Positions 17,551 through 25,125 of a stretch of DNA of 64,000 nt are shown piece by piece. The position numbers and the translations under genes were made by a program. How positions within the stretch are numbered: position 1 is the stretch's first letter; each line of letters begins with the position of its first letter. The notes below the pieces were generated by a model, which ran no database searches, was not told the origin of the DNA, and saw only the letters and a list, made by a program, of their open reading frames with translations. This DNA comes from Fuerstiella marisgermanici (GTDB lineage: Bacteria > Planctomycetota > Planctomycetia > Planctomycetales > Planctomycetaceae). The stretch is from the NCBI RefSeq assembly GCF_001983935.1, contig NZ_CP017641.1, positions 7,986,001-8,050,000 on the forward strand. Direction: 5' to 3'.

Positions 17551-17927
17551 AATTCGTGGGAGACGCGCCAGTAGTTGCCCATTCCCAGTTGCGGTTTGAC
17601 CCAGACGAGGCAGGACTTGTACTGAAATCCCCGTGCTTCCATGACTTCAAAGGCTTCGCGCAGAAAGGCGTTGGTGGTCCAGAGGTGAAGAAGGGCGTTG
17701 TCATTCACAAGCTCTCTGACCGGTTCGTCGCAAATCTGCTGAACGGTCATCGTGGAATAGTGATTGTTGGCAGCTCCGCGCGAGACGGGGTTGGAGTACT
17801 GCCAGGGTCGGTCCGCATAGACCGTCGAGAAACGGAATTCGGAATCGACCAGTTCGCGCAGGTTCTCCACGATCGACGGAGGTCGATTTTGTTCTACCTG
17901 TTCACGCTCGTGGGTCGATTCGTGCAT
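17550..17927 (-). pseudogene. N-terminal part of interrupted MT-A70 methyltransferase
   Basis: Residues 1-126 or so of an MT-A70 family adenine-N6 methyltransferase: FSTVYADRPWQYSNPVSRGA, NNHYSTMTVQQICDEPVREL, LLHLWTTNAFLREAFEVMEA, RGFQYKSCLVWVKPQLGMGN and YWRVSHEF. The catalytic DPPW box reads DRPW, a change at the second position. After HEF the frame runs into the RIT element and would add about 35 foreign residues before a stop at 17442. The enzyme is therefore truncated before its conserved C-terminal third and is presumably inactive. Confidence 0.9.
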
Positions 17928-17962
17928 GTCGCTTGAACCAGTTTCTTCGACATGGACGACGG

Positions 17963-18196
17963 CTACTCGCCGTCGTGGCTGCCGGACTCGTGATAGATCC
18001 AGGAATGGGCCAGGTCGGCGGCTTTGGCGACGAGTGGCAGGTCATCACGCCCGAAGCGGGTGGATTCCTTCCAGACGTCGCCGTTGCGATACAGTCGGAC
18101 GATGCTGACGGAATGGCGTTCGCCGGATTTGGTTTGGTTGCGCCAGATGCTGGCTTTGATGTAGCCAAAGCGGATCACATGGGCGGGCTGAGTCAT
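17963..18196 (-). CDS. small conserved protein, 77 aa
   Basis: MTQPAHVIRFGYIKASIWRN begins a short protein with a compact beta-rich pattern (KASIWRNQTKSGERHSVSIV, RLYRNGDVWKESTRFGRDDL) and a C-terminal helix (LVAKAADLAHSWIY). This IKASIWxNxT...SVxxxRLYxxGxxWKxSxxFGRDDL form is, to my knowledge, a recurring planctomycete type with no assigned function. The start overlaps the KptA stop in an ATGA, fixing it within the operon. It lies 35 nt upstream of the MT-A70 gene. A nucleic-acid-binding accessory role is only inferred. Confidence 0.8.
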   Translation of the reverse strand: MTQPAHVIRFGYIKASIWRNQTKSGERHSVSIVRLYRNGDVWKESTRFGRDDLPLVAKAADLAHSWIYHESGSHDGE

Positions 18197-18780
18197 GGGA
18201 GATCTTTCTTCTGCTGGGTGAGGGCCTTCCCGCGAATCGGCTGAATGGCGGATGCAGGAAGATCGGTGGACTGCCAGACATGATCGTTGCACTGCCAGAA
18301 CGGAATGCCGGCTGAGGCTGCATGATCGGTAATCACCTGCAGCACTGCGGGGCTTCCGTGATTGCGAGCAATCCACGCGGCGTAATCGAAACAGCTGGTC
18401 AGATGCACGAGGTTTCGTTCGCGCCGTTGCAGTCCGTGCTGCAGAATCTGACCGGCCAGTTTCTGTGACGTACCGTGATACAGGACGTGGGGTGGCGTTC
18501 GACGTTTGCCGGCGCAGATGTCAGGAATCGTGTGTCCGTAACGTGCTCGTACAAGTTCCTGGTCATCACTGATCTGAAGACGGCGACCGCCGTGCAGTTC
18601 ACACTGGCGCTGCAGGTCATGGATGGTCCAGTCCCGCCAGAGTTCAAATTCCAATGCTCGCCGGTTGATTCGCTGCAACAGGTCTTCGATGGCCACCCAC
18701 CCGTCCGGGTCAATCGACAGTGATTTGAAACCGGCACCGTGGCGGAGTAAACGGATGACAAACCGGTAGACGCGGTGCAC
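18193..18780 (-). CDS. kptA: RNA 2'-phosphotransferase, Tpt1/KptA family
   Basis: 195 residues from a GTG at 18780, which gives the normal family length (about 180-220). Family motifs in order: YRFVIRLLRHG (start of domain, with LRH), DPDGWVAIEDLL, VRARYGHT, VLYHGTSQKLAGQIL, NLVHLTS, GSPAVLQV, GIPFWQCNDHVWQST. The conserved R-H-R-H set seems present. The enzyme transfers an RNA 2'-phosphate to NAD+; some relatives also ADP-ribosylate nucleic acid ends. The frame is open further upstream (to 19206) with no ATG, and it overlaps the zinc ribbon gene by about 70 nt, so a frameshifted fusion is an alternative. Confidence 0.85.
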   Translation of the reverse strand: MHRVYRFVIRLLRHGAGFKSLSIDPDGWVAIEDLLQRINRRALEFELWRDWTIHDLQRQCELHGGRRLQISDDQELVRARYGHTIPDICAGKRRTPPHVLYHGTSQKLAGQILQHGLQRRERNLVHLTSCFDYAAWIARNHGSPAVLQVITDHAASAGIPFWQCNDHVWQSTDLPASAIQPIRGKALTQQKKDLP

Positions 18781-19234
18781 AGTCAGGACTCGGTTGTCGC
18801 GACTTCGTTGCCGCAGGTGCTGGAAGAAGGTGTGCAAACGGTGCCGTGAAGGTTCCCGCGATATCGCTTCCAGGAGCCGTTGCGTGCTGCGGCGGCGTGG
18901 CTGTTGCAAGACCAGCGGATGGCCACCAGTCCGAAGCCACAGGCTGCGGGAATTCAGACCCAATCTGCTGCTGCAGTGTTCTTGCGATGTTGTTCGACCA
19001 CGGAGGATTCTGTCCCAAAGCTTCTGCAAGACACGCGACTTGGTGGTCTGCAAGAACAGAAGCGAGCAGTGTTGCCACGCTTCGCCGCAGCACACCGCGC
19101 ACGCGAAACGGCGGCGTCGCTTGTACCGGAGGCAGCGTGGTGGCTCCGCAGCGGGGACACTGTTCAACGCTGGCCGGACCGAACCATTTGGCGGTGCAGC
19201 GAGCACAGGCCTGATAGATGGCGGGGCCGTTCAT
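18710..19234 (-). CDS. zinc ribbon protein, overlaps kptA
   Basis: 174 residues starting MNGPAIYQACARCTAKWFGP; the ATG overlaps the preceding stop in an ATGA. A zinc ribbon is visible at residues 10-28 (CARC...CPRC). A helical part follows (LRRSVATLLASVLADHQVACL, IARTLQQQIGSEF). The last ~60 residues (Pro/Ala/Ser-rich, about 18900-18710) look like out-of-frame translation, while the alternative frame there (SRHRLHTFFQHLRQ) looks genuine and leads into KptA. The two genes may thus have been one zinc-ribbon/KptA protein now split by a frameshift, or two overlapping genes. Confidence 0.55.
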   Translation of the reverse strand: MNGPAIYQACARCTAKWFGPASVEQCPRCGATTLPPVQATPPFRVRGVLRRSVATLLASVLADHQVACLAEALGQNPPWSNNIARTLQQQIGSEFPQPVASDWWPSAGLATATPPQHATAPGSDIAGTFTAPFAHLLPAPAATKSRQPSPDCAPRLPVCHPFTPPRCRFQITVD

Positions 19235-20244
19235 CCAACACGCCCTCCGCTGATCGTGGTCCATTCCTCATTAACCGGTTCGGCATTCGAGGTGAGATCC
19301 AGATAGGGACCGGAGCTCAGATGCTGAATCAGTTCGACCAGTGCCTCATGACTGAAGCCTTCGCTGGCCAATCGTTGATATTCCGACGACGACAGCGGCG
19401 TTAGCGCCGGCGTACCGCGGCTTCCCACCAGCAGCAATTGCTGAGACCACGGTACCTCAACTCCAGCCGATTCCGGATTTAACTCTGCGCTCCATGGCAG
19501 GCAGAATGCATACGTAAAGCCCCAAGCTTCCACCAGCTGCAGGGCCTGAGGCAACCGGTGGTCCGGAGTGAGGAAATGCAGATGGCTGCTGGGCGTCGCC
19601 AGTTTTCCGACCGGCTGGCGGCAGAGATCGTCGACATTCACCGCCGTCCCAAATCCATGCTCCGCTGCGAATGGATTGGCCAGCAGCGTGGCAAAGCGTG
19701 ATGAAGACTGTAAGAGCGCCTGCAGCGCCGGAGACGTGCGCCCTCTGGATGCCGCTTTGCTCTTCGCTGGCTGCTTTGGTCCCAGCAGTCGCAGGCAGGC
19801 GGCCGTCGAGCATTCGCGTCCCGCATCGAGGCATTCTTTGACGTAGGTCTGAAACCGGTCTTCCGGCACGGCGGCAATCCGCTGAAGCCGAGAGGAATCA
19901 GATTTTGTGATGCCCACATCCTGCAGACGGATTTGTGATTCCGGGTTGTCCTGATCGTCGTCGGCACTGTACTGATTACCCCGTGAGGCCTTCGCCAGCG
20001 GCAGTTGCTGCAGCAGCTGGCCAAGTCGACGTTCGGAACGCAACCGCAGAGCCGACGCTTCGACCACCATCTCGCGTCCCAGGCGAGCTTTCTTCGCGTA
20101 AGACCGGACCGCTTCTGCCCGGTCCCGTACGTCGCGAACTTCTTCCACGGTGCAGGCTTCCATCAACGCGGCATGCGCCTGATTGAGCAAAGCCAGCTCC
20201 TGCGGCTGACCGTCCGTTGTATTGCTGATCGTAATTTCCGTCAC
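19231..20244 (-). CDS. catalytically dead MT-A70-like protein
   Basis: 337 residues. The N-terminal half is helical and charged (ARLGREMVVEASALRLRSER, RLGQLLQQLP), like the N-terminal parts of phage/plasmid DNA-modification proteins. The C-terminal half (about 175-330) aligns with the neighbouring MT-A70: FATLLANPFAAEH for the catalytic FSTVYADRPWQYS, VDDLCRQPVGKL for VQQICDEPVREL, HLHFLTPDHRLPQALQLVEA for the LHLWTTN helix, GFTYAFCLPWS for GFQYKSCLVWV, and SGPYLDLTS for PGPYLELYG. The DPPW catalytic box is missing, so it is probably a structural or nucleic-acid-binding partner. First gene of the operon. Confidence 0.72.
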   Translation of the reverse strand: MTEITISNTTDGQPQELALLNQAHAALMEACTVEEVRDVRDRAEAVRSYAKKARLGREMVVEASALRLRSERRLGQLLQQLPLAKASRGNQYSADDDQDNPESQIRLQDVGITKSDSSRLQRIAAVPEDRFQTYVKECLDAGRECSTAACLRLLGPKQPAKSKAASRGRTSPALQALLQSSSRFATLLANPFAAEHGFGTAVNVDDLCRQPVGKLATPSSHLHFLTPDHRLPQALQLVEAWGFTYAFCLPWSAELNPESAGVEVPWSQQLLLVGSRGTPALTPLSSSEYQRLASEGFSHEALVELIQHLSSGPYLDLTSNAEPVNEEWTTISGGRVG

Positions 20245-20276
20245 GGTGTGTCTTTCAGAAACGCAGTGCCGGACAA

Positions 20277-20460
20277 ATGTCCGACACTGCTAAAGCAGGC
20301 ACCGGCCTGCAGCGGGTTTGAGCTAACGCTCAGAACAGAATGTGCCGCTCTCGTTGTTCGCTTGCGGAGAGATTTCCCCTCCGCGACCAACGGGAGCAAC
20401 TTGGCGGCGCGACGTTCCACGTCCTGCCACTCGCCACGCCACCGGGGCAAGGGCGAACGC
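20277..20460 (-). repeat. dispersed 175-bp repeat, inverted copy
   Basis: The text CAGGCACCGGCCTGCAGCGG, GAGCTAACGCTC, and CCGCGACCAACGGGAGCAAC is the reverse complement of the units at 32931-33646. It fills the gap between two island genes and has no gene of its own. Confidence 0.8.
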
Positions 20461-20465
20461 CCTTG

Positions 20466-20756
20466 TTAGTAGTCTTCCGGAAGCAGAACAGTTGTGGAGG
20501 ACCGGTCGGCTTCCGTGATGACCCAGAACTTCGTGCCGTCGCTGGCGTGGTACACCGACAACAGTCGAAAGCCTTCTCGCAAAGACAGTTCGTTCTCCTG
20601 CCGGTCTTCGTCGCAGACGTCACCCCAGTCACCACTCAGGTGCCGACTCAGGGCATTGCGAATGTCATCTCCGTTCAACCGCTCCTGCGCGTTGCAGGTG
20701 ATGTAGATCGAACCGAAACGAAAACGTTGTCTGCGAATCACAATGGGTTTGCACAT
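20466..20756 (-). CDS. small conserved plasmid-type protein, 96 aa
   Basis: MCKPIVIRRQRFRFGSIYIT is followed by NAQERLNGDDIRNALSRHLS, GDWGDVCDEDRQENELSLRE, GFRLLSVYHASDGTKFWVIT and EADRSSTTVLLPEDY. The GDWGD...ENE...FWVITEADRSSTTVLLP pattern belongs to a small protein type often found on plasmids and integrated elements; no biochemical function is known to me. It has no signal peptide. It heads the minus-strand block leading to the methyltransferase operon, separated by a dispersed repeat. Confidence 0.78.
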   Translation of the reverse strand: MCKPIVIRRQRFRFGSIYITCNAQERLNGDDIRNALSRHLSGDWGDVCDEDRQENELSLREGFRLLSVYHASDGTKFWVITEADRSSTTVLLPEDY

Positions 20757-20986
20757 GATGTTTCTCCTTGGATAAGGTCAGTCGAAGGAACAGCACGGGG
20801 CTTCTGACTGACTGTTTCGTTCCCCGTCTGATGAGCCGATATCGATGACGTCGGACCAGCACACGGCGGCGGAAACGGAGGCATGAGCGTTCGCCAATTT
20901 TGTCGCGTCCAGGCGGGACGGATGATGCGATGCGGACATCGCAGAAAAGGAACCAACGGCGGTGAAACCGTTGATTCCCACTCGCG

Positions 20987-21331
20987 TTATGCGAGGCCGA
21001 TCAGTCTGAATGCGTAGCGCAGAAAGATGAACGACATAACACCGATGACGGCCATCAGGACGTCCCGGCTGCTGGGCCATGGTTCAGGATCCGACAGTCC
21101 GAATTGTTTCGGCTGTCGATTGGGGTTGAACAGGATCTGGGCCAGATGAGTGCCCTTGTGTCCAACACCAGTACAGGTCTGGATAAAATCCGGTAACCTG
21201 TCCCCTTTGATCACGTACAGACGCCCATCGTTGGCCTGCACCTCAATGCGGTGCAACCGACGGTTGAGGACCTGTCCGTTCTCAACATGAGTCCAGCGGG
21301 TAAAGTGTTCTTCCTTGTGTTTGAGTGCCAT
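20987..21331 (-). CDS. hypothetical protein with C-terminal membrane anchor
   Basis: 114 residues. The first 90 are soluble and basic (HKEEHFTRWTHVENGQVLNR, RLYVIKGDRLPDFIQTCTG), and residues about 91-111 form one transmembrane helix (VLMAVIGVMSFIFLRYAFRL). It is probably tail-anchored in the cytoplasmic membrane. Unrecognised; its place between the coupling-type ATPase and the plasmid-type small protein suggests a part in the mobile element. Confidence 0.6.
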   Translation of the reverse strand: MALKHKEEHFTRWTHVENGQVLNRRLHRIEVQANDGRLYVIKGDRLPDFIQTCTGVGHKGTHLAQILFNPNRQPKQFGLSDPEPWPSSRDVLMAVIGVMSFIFLRYAFRLIGLA

Positions 21332-21350
21332 AACGGCCTCCAGTTTGTGA

Positions 21351-21369
21351 CTTCTGCTTACAGCAGAAG
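21351..21369. repeat. 8-bp hairpin upstream of the anchored protein gene
   Basis: CTTCTGCT-TAC-AGCAGAAG, a perfect short hairpin 20 nt before the 114-aa gene start on the minus strand. It could act as an operator or mRNA leader hairpin; no T-tract follows. Confidence 0.45.
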
Positions 21370-21442
21370 CTGATTATCCATAGACAGTGAAGACCGCACG
21401 CGATCACCACTGTCAGCGGCTGGAGTCTCTTCGAACAGGAAG

Positions 21443-21472
21443 AAAAAGGAGTTCGAGACACGCTCGAACTCC
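21443..21472 (-). terminator. intrinsic terminator after the coupling-type ATPase gene
   Basis: On the minus strand GGAGTTCGAG-CGTGT-CTCGAACTCC forms a perfect 10-bp stem followed by TTTTTCTTCC. It lies 160 nt after the ATPase stop and separates that operon from the downstream genes. Confidence 0.85.
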
Positions 21473-21631
21473 CCGCTGATAAAGTCAGCGAAGATGATTG
21501 CGGACACGCCACAATCGTCGATTCAGAACACGTCTGAATCCTTCGTCAGTTGATTTACACTCCCGGACGAAAGAGGGAGGATGAGGATGATTTCGTTGTT
21601 GTCCGTCCAACGGCCCGCGTGAACGGACGAG

Positions 21632-24316
21632 CTAATCTTTGCCGAACAGCCGGCGTCGCAGTTCAGCCAGTTTGTCTTCAGTCATTTCATCGGGAGATGC
21701 TGCCACGGGGCCTGTGAGTCCCGGATGTGTGGTGGGGACGACCGTGTGTGCGTTGGGTTCCGGCCAGAACGGTGCCAGCTCGATGGTGTCTCTCGACAGT
21801 TCCGGCCATCTGGTTTGAGCTCGTTCCTGATACTCCTGTTCCGTCATGGTGAAGTCCACCTGAACCGGGAACGCTCCTCGATAGCTGGTGTAGCCTTCCG
21901 CACGCCCCATACTCATGATGCACTGTCGCGGATTCCGGCTGATGTCCGCGATATCTTCGGCGGACAGTCGCGGGCCGACCTCCTGCGTGATGTCGATCAC
22001 GGGTTCCGGCTCCCGTGCCGGATCATAGACGGCATGGGCCATGTTCACGATGCCGTCCTGCACGTGTGAAGAGAATTGTTTCCAGGACGCTCCGTAGTAG
22101 CCCGTCTCACCACTGATCTTCATCAGATGACGGATCGATTCCGGGTCACGTGCCGAGAAGTACTGTTGACTGACCGTGTTATCCAGCACCAGCTGGCGCA
22201 GATCTGCTCCACCAGGCGGTGCCAGTTGTGAGAGTGTCTGCAACGCCAGGGTAAACGCAACACCATGCGAGCGGCCCTGCGTCATGATGGCCGGAAAATT
22301 CTGTGCCATGACCATCTGAGCTTCATCAATGATGAGATGAACGCCCGGTTGTCGGCCGGTCCGGTCAAACAGGTCCATGGCCGCGCTGTCAGCCGAGTAG
22401 ATGGCCAGTCGTGCGATTTCGCCGACGGTGGCCATGTCGAGAGTCCCGATCAGGTTGAAGTAGATGACCTGCTTTTGAGCCAGCACATCCGGCATATGAA
22501 TCCCGTTGCGGATGACATGGGGATTTGCGGGGTGAGCGGGTGACAGGTTCAGCTGTTCAAACTGAGCCAGATTGGAGATAACAAAGGCCAGATGTTGAGC
22601 CGCCTGAAACTCTTTTTCCGTAGCCGCGATGCGACGCAGCACGGTTTCTATTTCGCGGAAAGAGAATGGACGGCCGGCGGGAGAATTCTGATGAATGTCT
22701 CGCAGAGCCTCCTGAAACAGCATTCTTGATGACATGCTGAACCACGCTCGCCCATAGTCCGCTCCATGATGCATGTTCAGTGACATCATGAACTGACCAA
22801 CGATCTGCGGCATCGTGAGTCGCGTCAGTTGGGCCTGATTGACGGGATTGAAGATGTAGGTGGAATGCAGCGGCTTATTGGTGAACCACTTGAATTTGGC
22901 TCCGACACGTTCGGCTTCCCGTCGGGCCGTTTCAAACATGTCCTGATCACCTTTGCAGTCGAGGATGATGACGGCGCCGTCACGGCGACGAATCAGCTGA
23001 CCGATTTGCCCGAGCAGACCAAGGGCCGTTTTGCCGCTTCCGGTCGCTCCCAGGATGAGCTGGTGTTCAAACAGCAGTTTGCGATCCACAAGAATCGGAA
23101 AGCCACTGTCGGGGTGAATTCCTTTGTAATAGCAGGACTGCTCGATTGCATTGGTGCTGTAACGCAGGCGGTCGTTGTAGCCATCGAAGGCGGTCCACGT
23201 CGGATCCAGCAGCGGGGAATCCGGCGTCTGAAACAGACGCCGATACTGCCAGATTACCGGCCCCGTCAGATTCAGGATCGTGAGTAACATCAGCCCCACA
23301 GCCAGTGCTATCAGCAACGCGTGGCGGAGAGTCAAAACCAGGATTGTTGACGGTGGCAGTTCCTTGATAACAGACGCATGACACAGCTCGAGCCCGGTCA
23401 TGGAAAAGGCGAGCACGAGTGCATTCCCCAGAACATAACGGCGACGGACGGTTGAAGAACCGAAGGGGCTGCGCCACACATTCGGCGGAGCATCGGCCGG
23501 GATGTCCACAAACAACCAACGACGCAGATATTCGATCGCTGCCGAAAGGACGCCCGGATAGAGGAGTTGATTGGCCCACAACATCAGCAGCTGCAGGCCC
23601 CACAATCCCGCCATCAGCCGCAGCGACGCGGAGGCTGGGTCATAGCGTCGGGGATCCAACAGCGCGAGCACAAGCAGCACCACCCAAAAACTGCGACAGA
23701 TCAGTCCCCAACCGCACCGCAGTCGTGACAGGAGGTCGGCTTCTTCAGCGTCCCTGGCAACATCTGCGAGGCGAATTCGCGTCACGAAGCGGTCTCGCCA
23801 TAACAGTCGTCCGAGCATCATCAATCGATGGGGAACCCGAGGATGTGCGGTAATCCATGACACGGAATTTTCGGCGATTCGCTGCGTCAGGATCAGAAGG
23901 CAGAACAACCACCCCATCAGTTGAGAGGTCACAGCAATCCATTCGACCGAACGTTTCAACACAGCCACCGTCAAAGCACCTGTTGCGGCAACCACGATCG
24001 CAAATCGGATACCGGCCCGGATTGCCGCCCATTCACTGCGTGGACGCAGCCGTGCAACCGTGACGATGACGCCGCCGAGTAGACTGCCGACTACGATGAC
24101 CGTTGGAGAAATCGTGGTCAGACGCAGGAGCCAGAGAATGATGGACAGAAACCAGACCGCTCCCGCGAGGCGACCAAACCAGAACACGAACAGTCCATCA
24201 CCAAAGACGATCCCGCGATGACGGAAGTTAAGATCACACGGGCCGCCAGGCAGTAGCTGGCTGTCCACAATATCGGCGCGTTCCCGAATGTTGCGTGGTG
24301 CGAGGGTGATGGTCAT
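21632..24316 (-). CDS. VirD4/TraG-like membrane ATPase (coupling protein)
   Basis: 894 residues. The N-terminal ~360 residues contain several membrane segments (about 42-90, 105-145, 205-250, 295-355). The ATPase domain follows: Walker A GATGSGKT at 423-430, AVIILDCKGD near 448, and VHLIIDEAQMVMAQ as Walker B near 665, with GRSHGVAFTLALQTLSQL after it. This is the FtsK/HerA/VirD4 group; the best guess is a type IV coupling protein that pumps element DNA across the membrane. The gene starts in an ATGA overlap with the winged-helix gene upstream. No relaxase or mating-pore genes are recognisable in the window. Confidence 0.82.
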   Translation of the reverse strand: MTITLAPRNIRERADIVDSQLLPGGPCDLNFRHRGIVFGDGLFVFWFGRLAGAVWFLSIILWLLRLTTISPTVIVVGSLLGGVIVTVARLRPRSEWAAIRAGIRFAIVVAATGALTVAVLKRSVEWIAVTSQLMGWLFCLLILTQRIAENSVSWITAHPRVPHRLMMLGRLLWRDRFVTRIRLADVARDAEEADLLSRLRCGWGLICRSFWVVLLVLALLDPRRYDPASASLRLMAGLWGLQLLMLWANQLLYPGVLSAAIEYLRRWLFVDIPADAPPNVWRSPFGSSTVRRRYVLGNALVLAFSMTGLELCHASVIKELPPSTILVLTLRHALLIALAVGLMLLTILNLTGPVIWQYRRLFQTPDSPLLDPTWTAFDGYNDRLRYSTNAIEQSCYYKGIHPDSGFPILVDRKLLFEHQLILGATGSGKTALGLLGQIGQLIRRRDGAVIILDCKGDQDMFETARREAERVGAKFKWFTNKPLHSTYIFNPVNQAQLTRLTMPQIVGQFMMSLNMHHGADYGRAWFSMSSRMLFQEALRDIHQNSPAGRPFSFREIETVLRRIAATEKEFQAAQHLAFVISNLAQFEQLNLSPAHPANPHVIRNGIHMPDVLAQKQVIYFNLIGTLDMATVGEIARLAIYSADSAAMDLFDRTGRQPGVHLIIDEAQMVMAQNFPAIMTQGRSHGVAFTLALQTLSQLAPPGGADLRQLVLDNTVSQQYFSARDPESIRHLMKISGETGYYGASWKQFSSHVQDGIVNMAHAVYDPAREPEPVIDITQEVGPRLSAEDIADISRNPRQCIMSMGRAEGYTSYRGAFPVQVDFTMTEQEYQERAQTRWPELSRDTIELAPFWPEPNAHTVVPTTHPGLTGPVAASPDEMTEDKLAELRRRLFGKD

Positions 24317-25125
24317 TGGGGCGACCTTCCGTAAATGATGTCGTGCAATCCGGGCACGGATCGTGATGTCACGGGAAAGGCGAGAGACGGGAGTTTCGAA
24401 TCTGCCGTGTGAAATCGAGCCAATTGTGTGGCCAGATTTCGGTGCAGCATGTCGGGCAGCGTATGGTCATAGCTGCGACGACGAGAAGCGTTGATCGTGA
24501 GCAGTGTGACTTCGAACTGTCCGTCCTGAATCAAACTGTCGAACCAACCGTGCATCAGAAAACGCCGTAGCGTCTGCTGCAGGCGTTGGGCAATTCGCAG
24601 CGGACGACCCCCGAAATCAAACGCCAGATAGCCCAGCCTCTGCACGGTCGACGTGCGACGCTCTTCTGTCTTCGTGGATGACGTTGGTTCGATGCCCGAC
24701 TGAGTACGAAAGTAAAACCGGCCCTGCGGCAGGCGGTGGCCACGAACCGGAAACAGGTCCGGAAAATCGTGGAGGTTGACCAGACGCAAGTCTTCCTCAG
24801 CGAGGAACAGAAACCACTGCAAGGCAAATTGACGGGCAGTGGCATGCAGCCCGAGTGTCCGGCAATCGTAGGACTTGTGTCCCACAAATCGGGCTCCCTG
24901 CGGCGTCAGCTGGTACCACGCCCGGCGACCGTCCAGCGGTACAGACTGCACCACCTGGTGCGGTCCTGTGGACAGGCGGCGCAGCGTGGAACGCACGGCT
25001 TCCACTTTTTTTTCGGCAAAGAAGCGGCGATGCAGCACGTCGACCGTGGCCGAATGAAATTCGGCCAGATGGTTCAGGATCCGGCGGTCGCGACCGGTGA
25101 TTCGACGGGTACGGCGACGAGGCAT
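24313..25125 (-). CDS. winged-helix replication-relaxation-like protein
   Basis: 270 residues from MPRRRTRRITGRDRRILNHL; its ATG shares one base with the upstream stop (TAATG). Residues 10-80 form a winged helix (ILNHLAEFHSATVDVLHRRF, STLRRLSTG), followed by YQLTPQGARFVGH. The C-terminal half (WFLFLAEEDLRLVNLHDFPD, GYLAFDFGG) matches the layout of the replication-relaxation family, plasmid/ICE proteins with an N-terminal winged helix and a nuclease-like C-terminal domain. Coupled to the membrane ATPase gene; probably acts at an origin of transfer or replication. Confidence 0.65.
   Translation of the reverse strand: MPRRRTRRITGRDRRILNHLAEFHSATVDVLHRRFFAEKKVEAVRSTLRRLSTGPHQVVQSVPLDGRRAWYQLTPQGARFVGHKSYDCRTLGLHATARQFALQWFLFLAEEDLRLVNLHDFPDLFPVRGHRLPQGRFYFRTQSGIEPTSSTKTEERRTSTVQRLGYLAFDFGGRPLRIAQRLQQTLRRFLMHGWFDSLIQDGQFEVTLLTINASRRRSYDHTLPDMLHRNLATQLARFHTADSKLPSLAFPVTSRSVPGLHDIIYGRSPQ

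Larger units (their letters stand above)
14114..17555. mobile_element. RIT element (three-recombinase element)
   Basis: About 3.4 kb carrying three adjacent, overlapping tyrosine recombinase genes in one direction, the defining layout of RIT (recombinase-in-trio) elements. It lies inside an MT-A70 gene. Both borders carry the hexamer AAATTC (14114-14119 and 17550-17555), one copy of which restores the host reading frame. The ends carry 29-bp imperfect inverted repeats (14116-14144, 17499-17527) sharing ATTCTTATGTGG and GATTATGTTG with a 7-nt spacer. Each end also has a second, oppositely oriented CCACATAA motif 73-74 bp further in. Confidence 0.92.
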
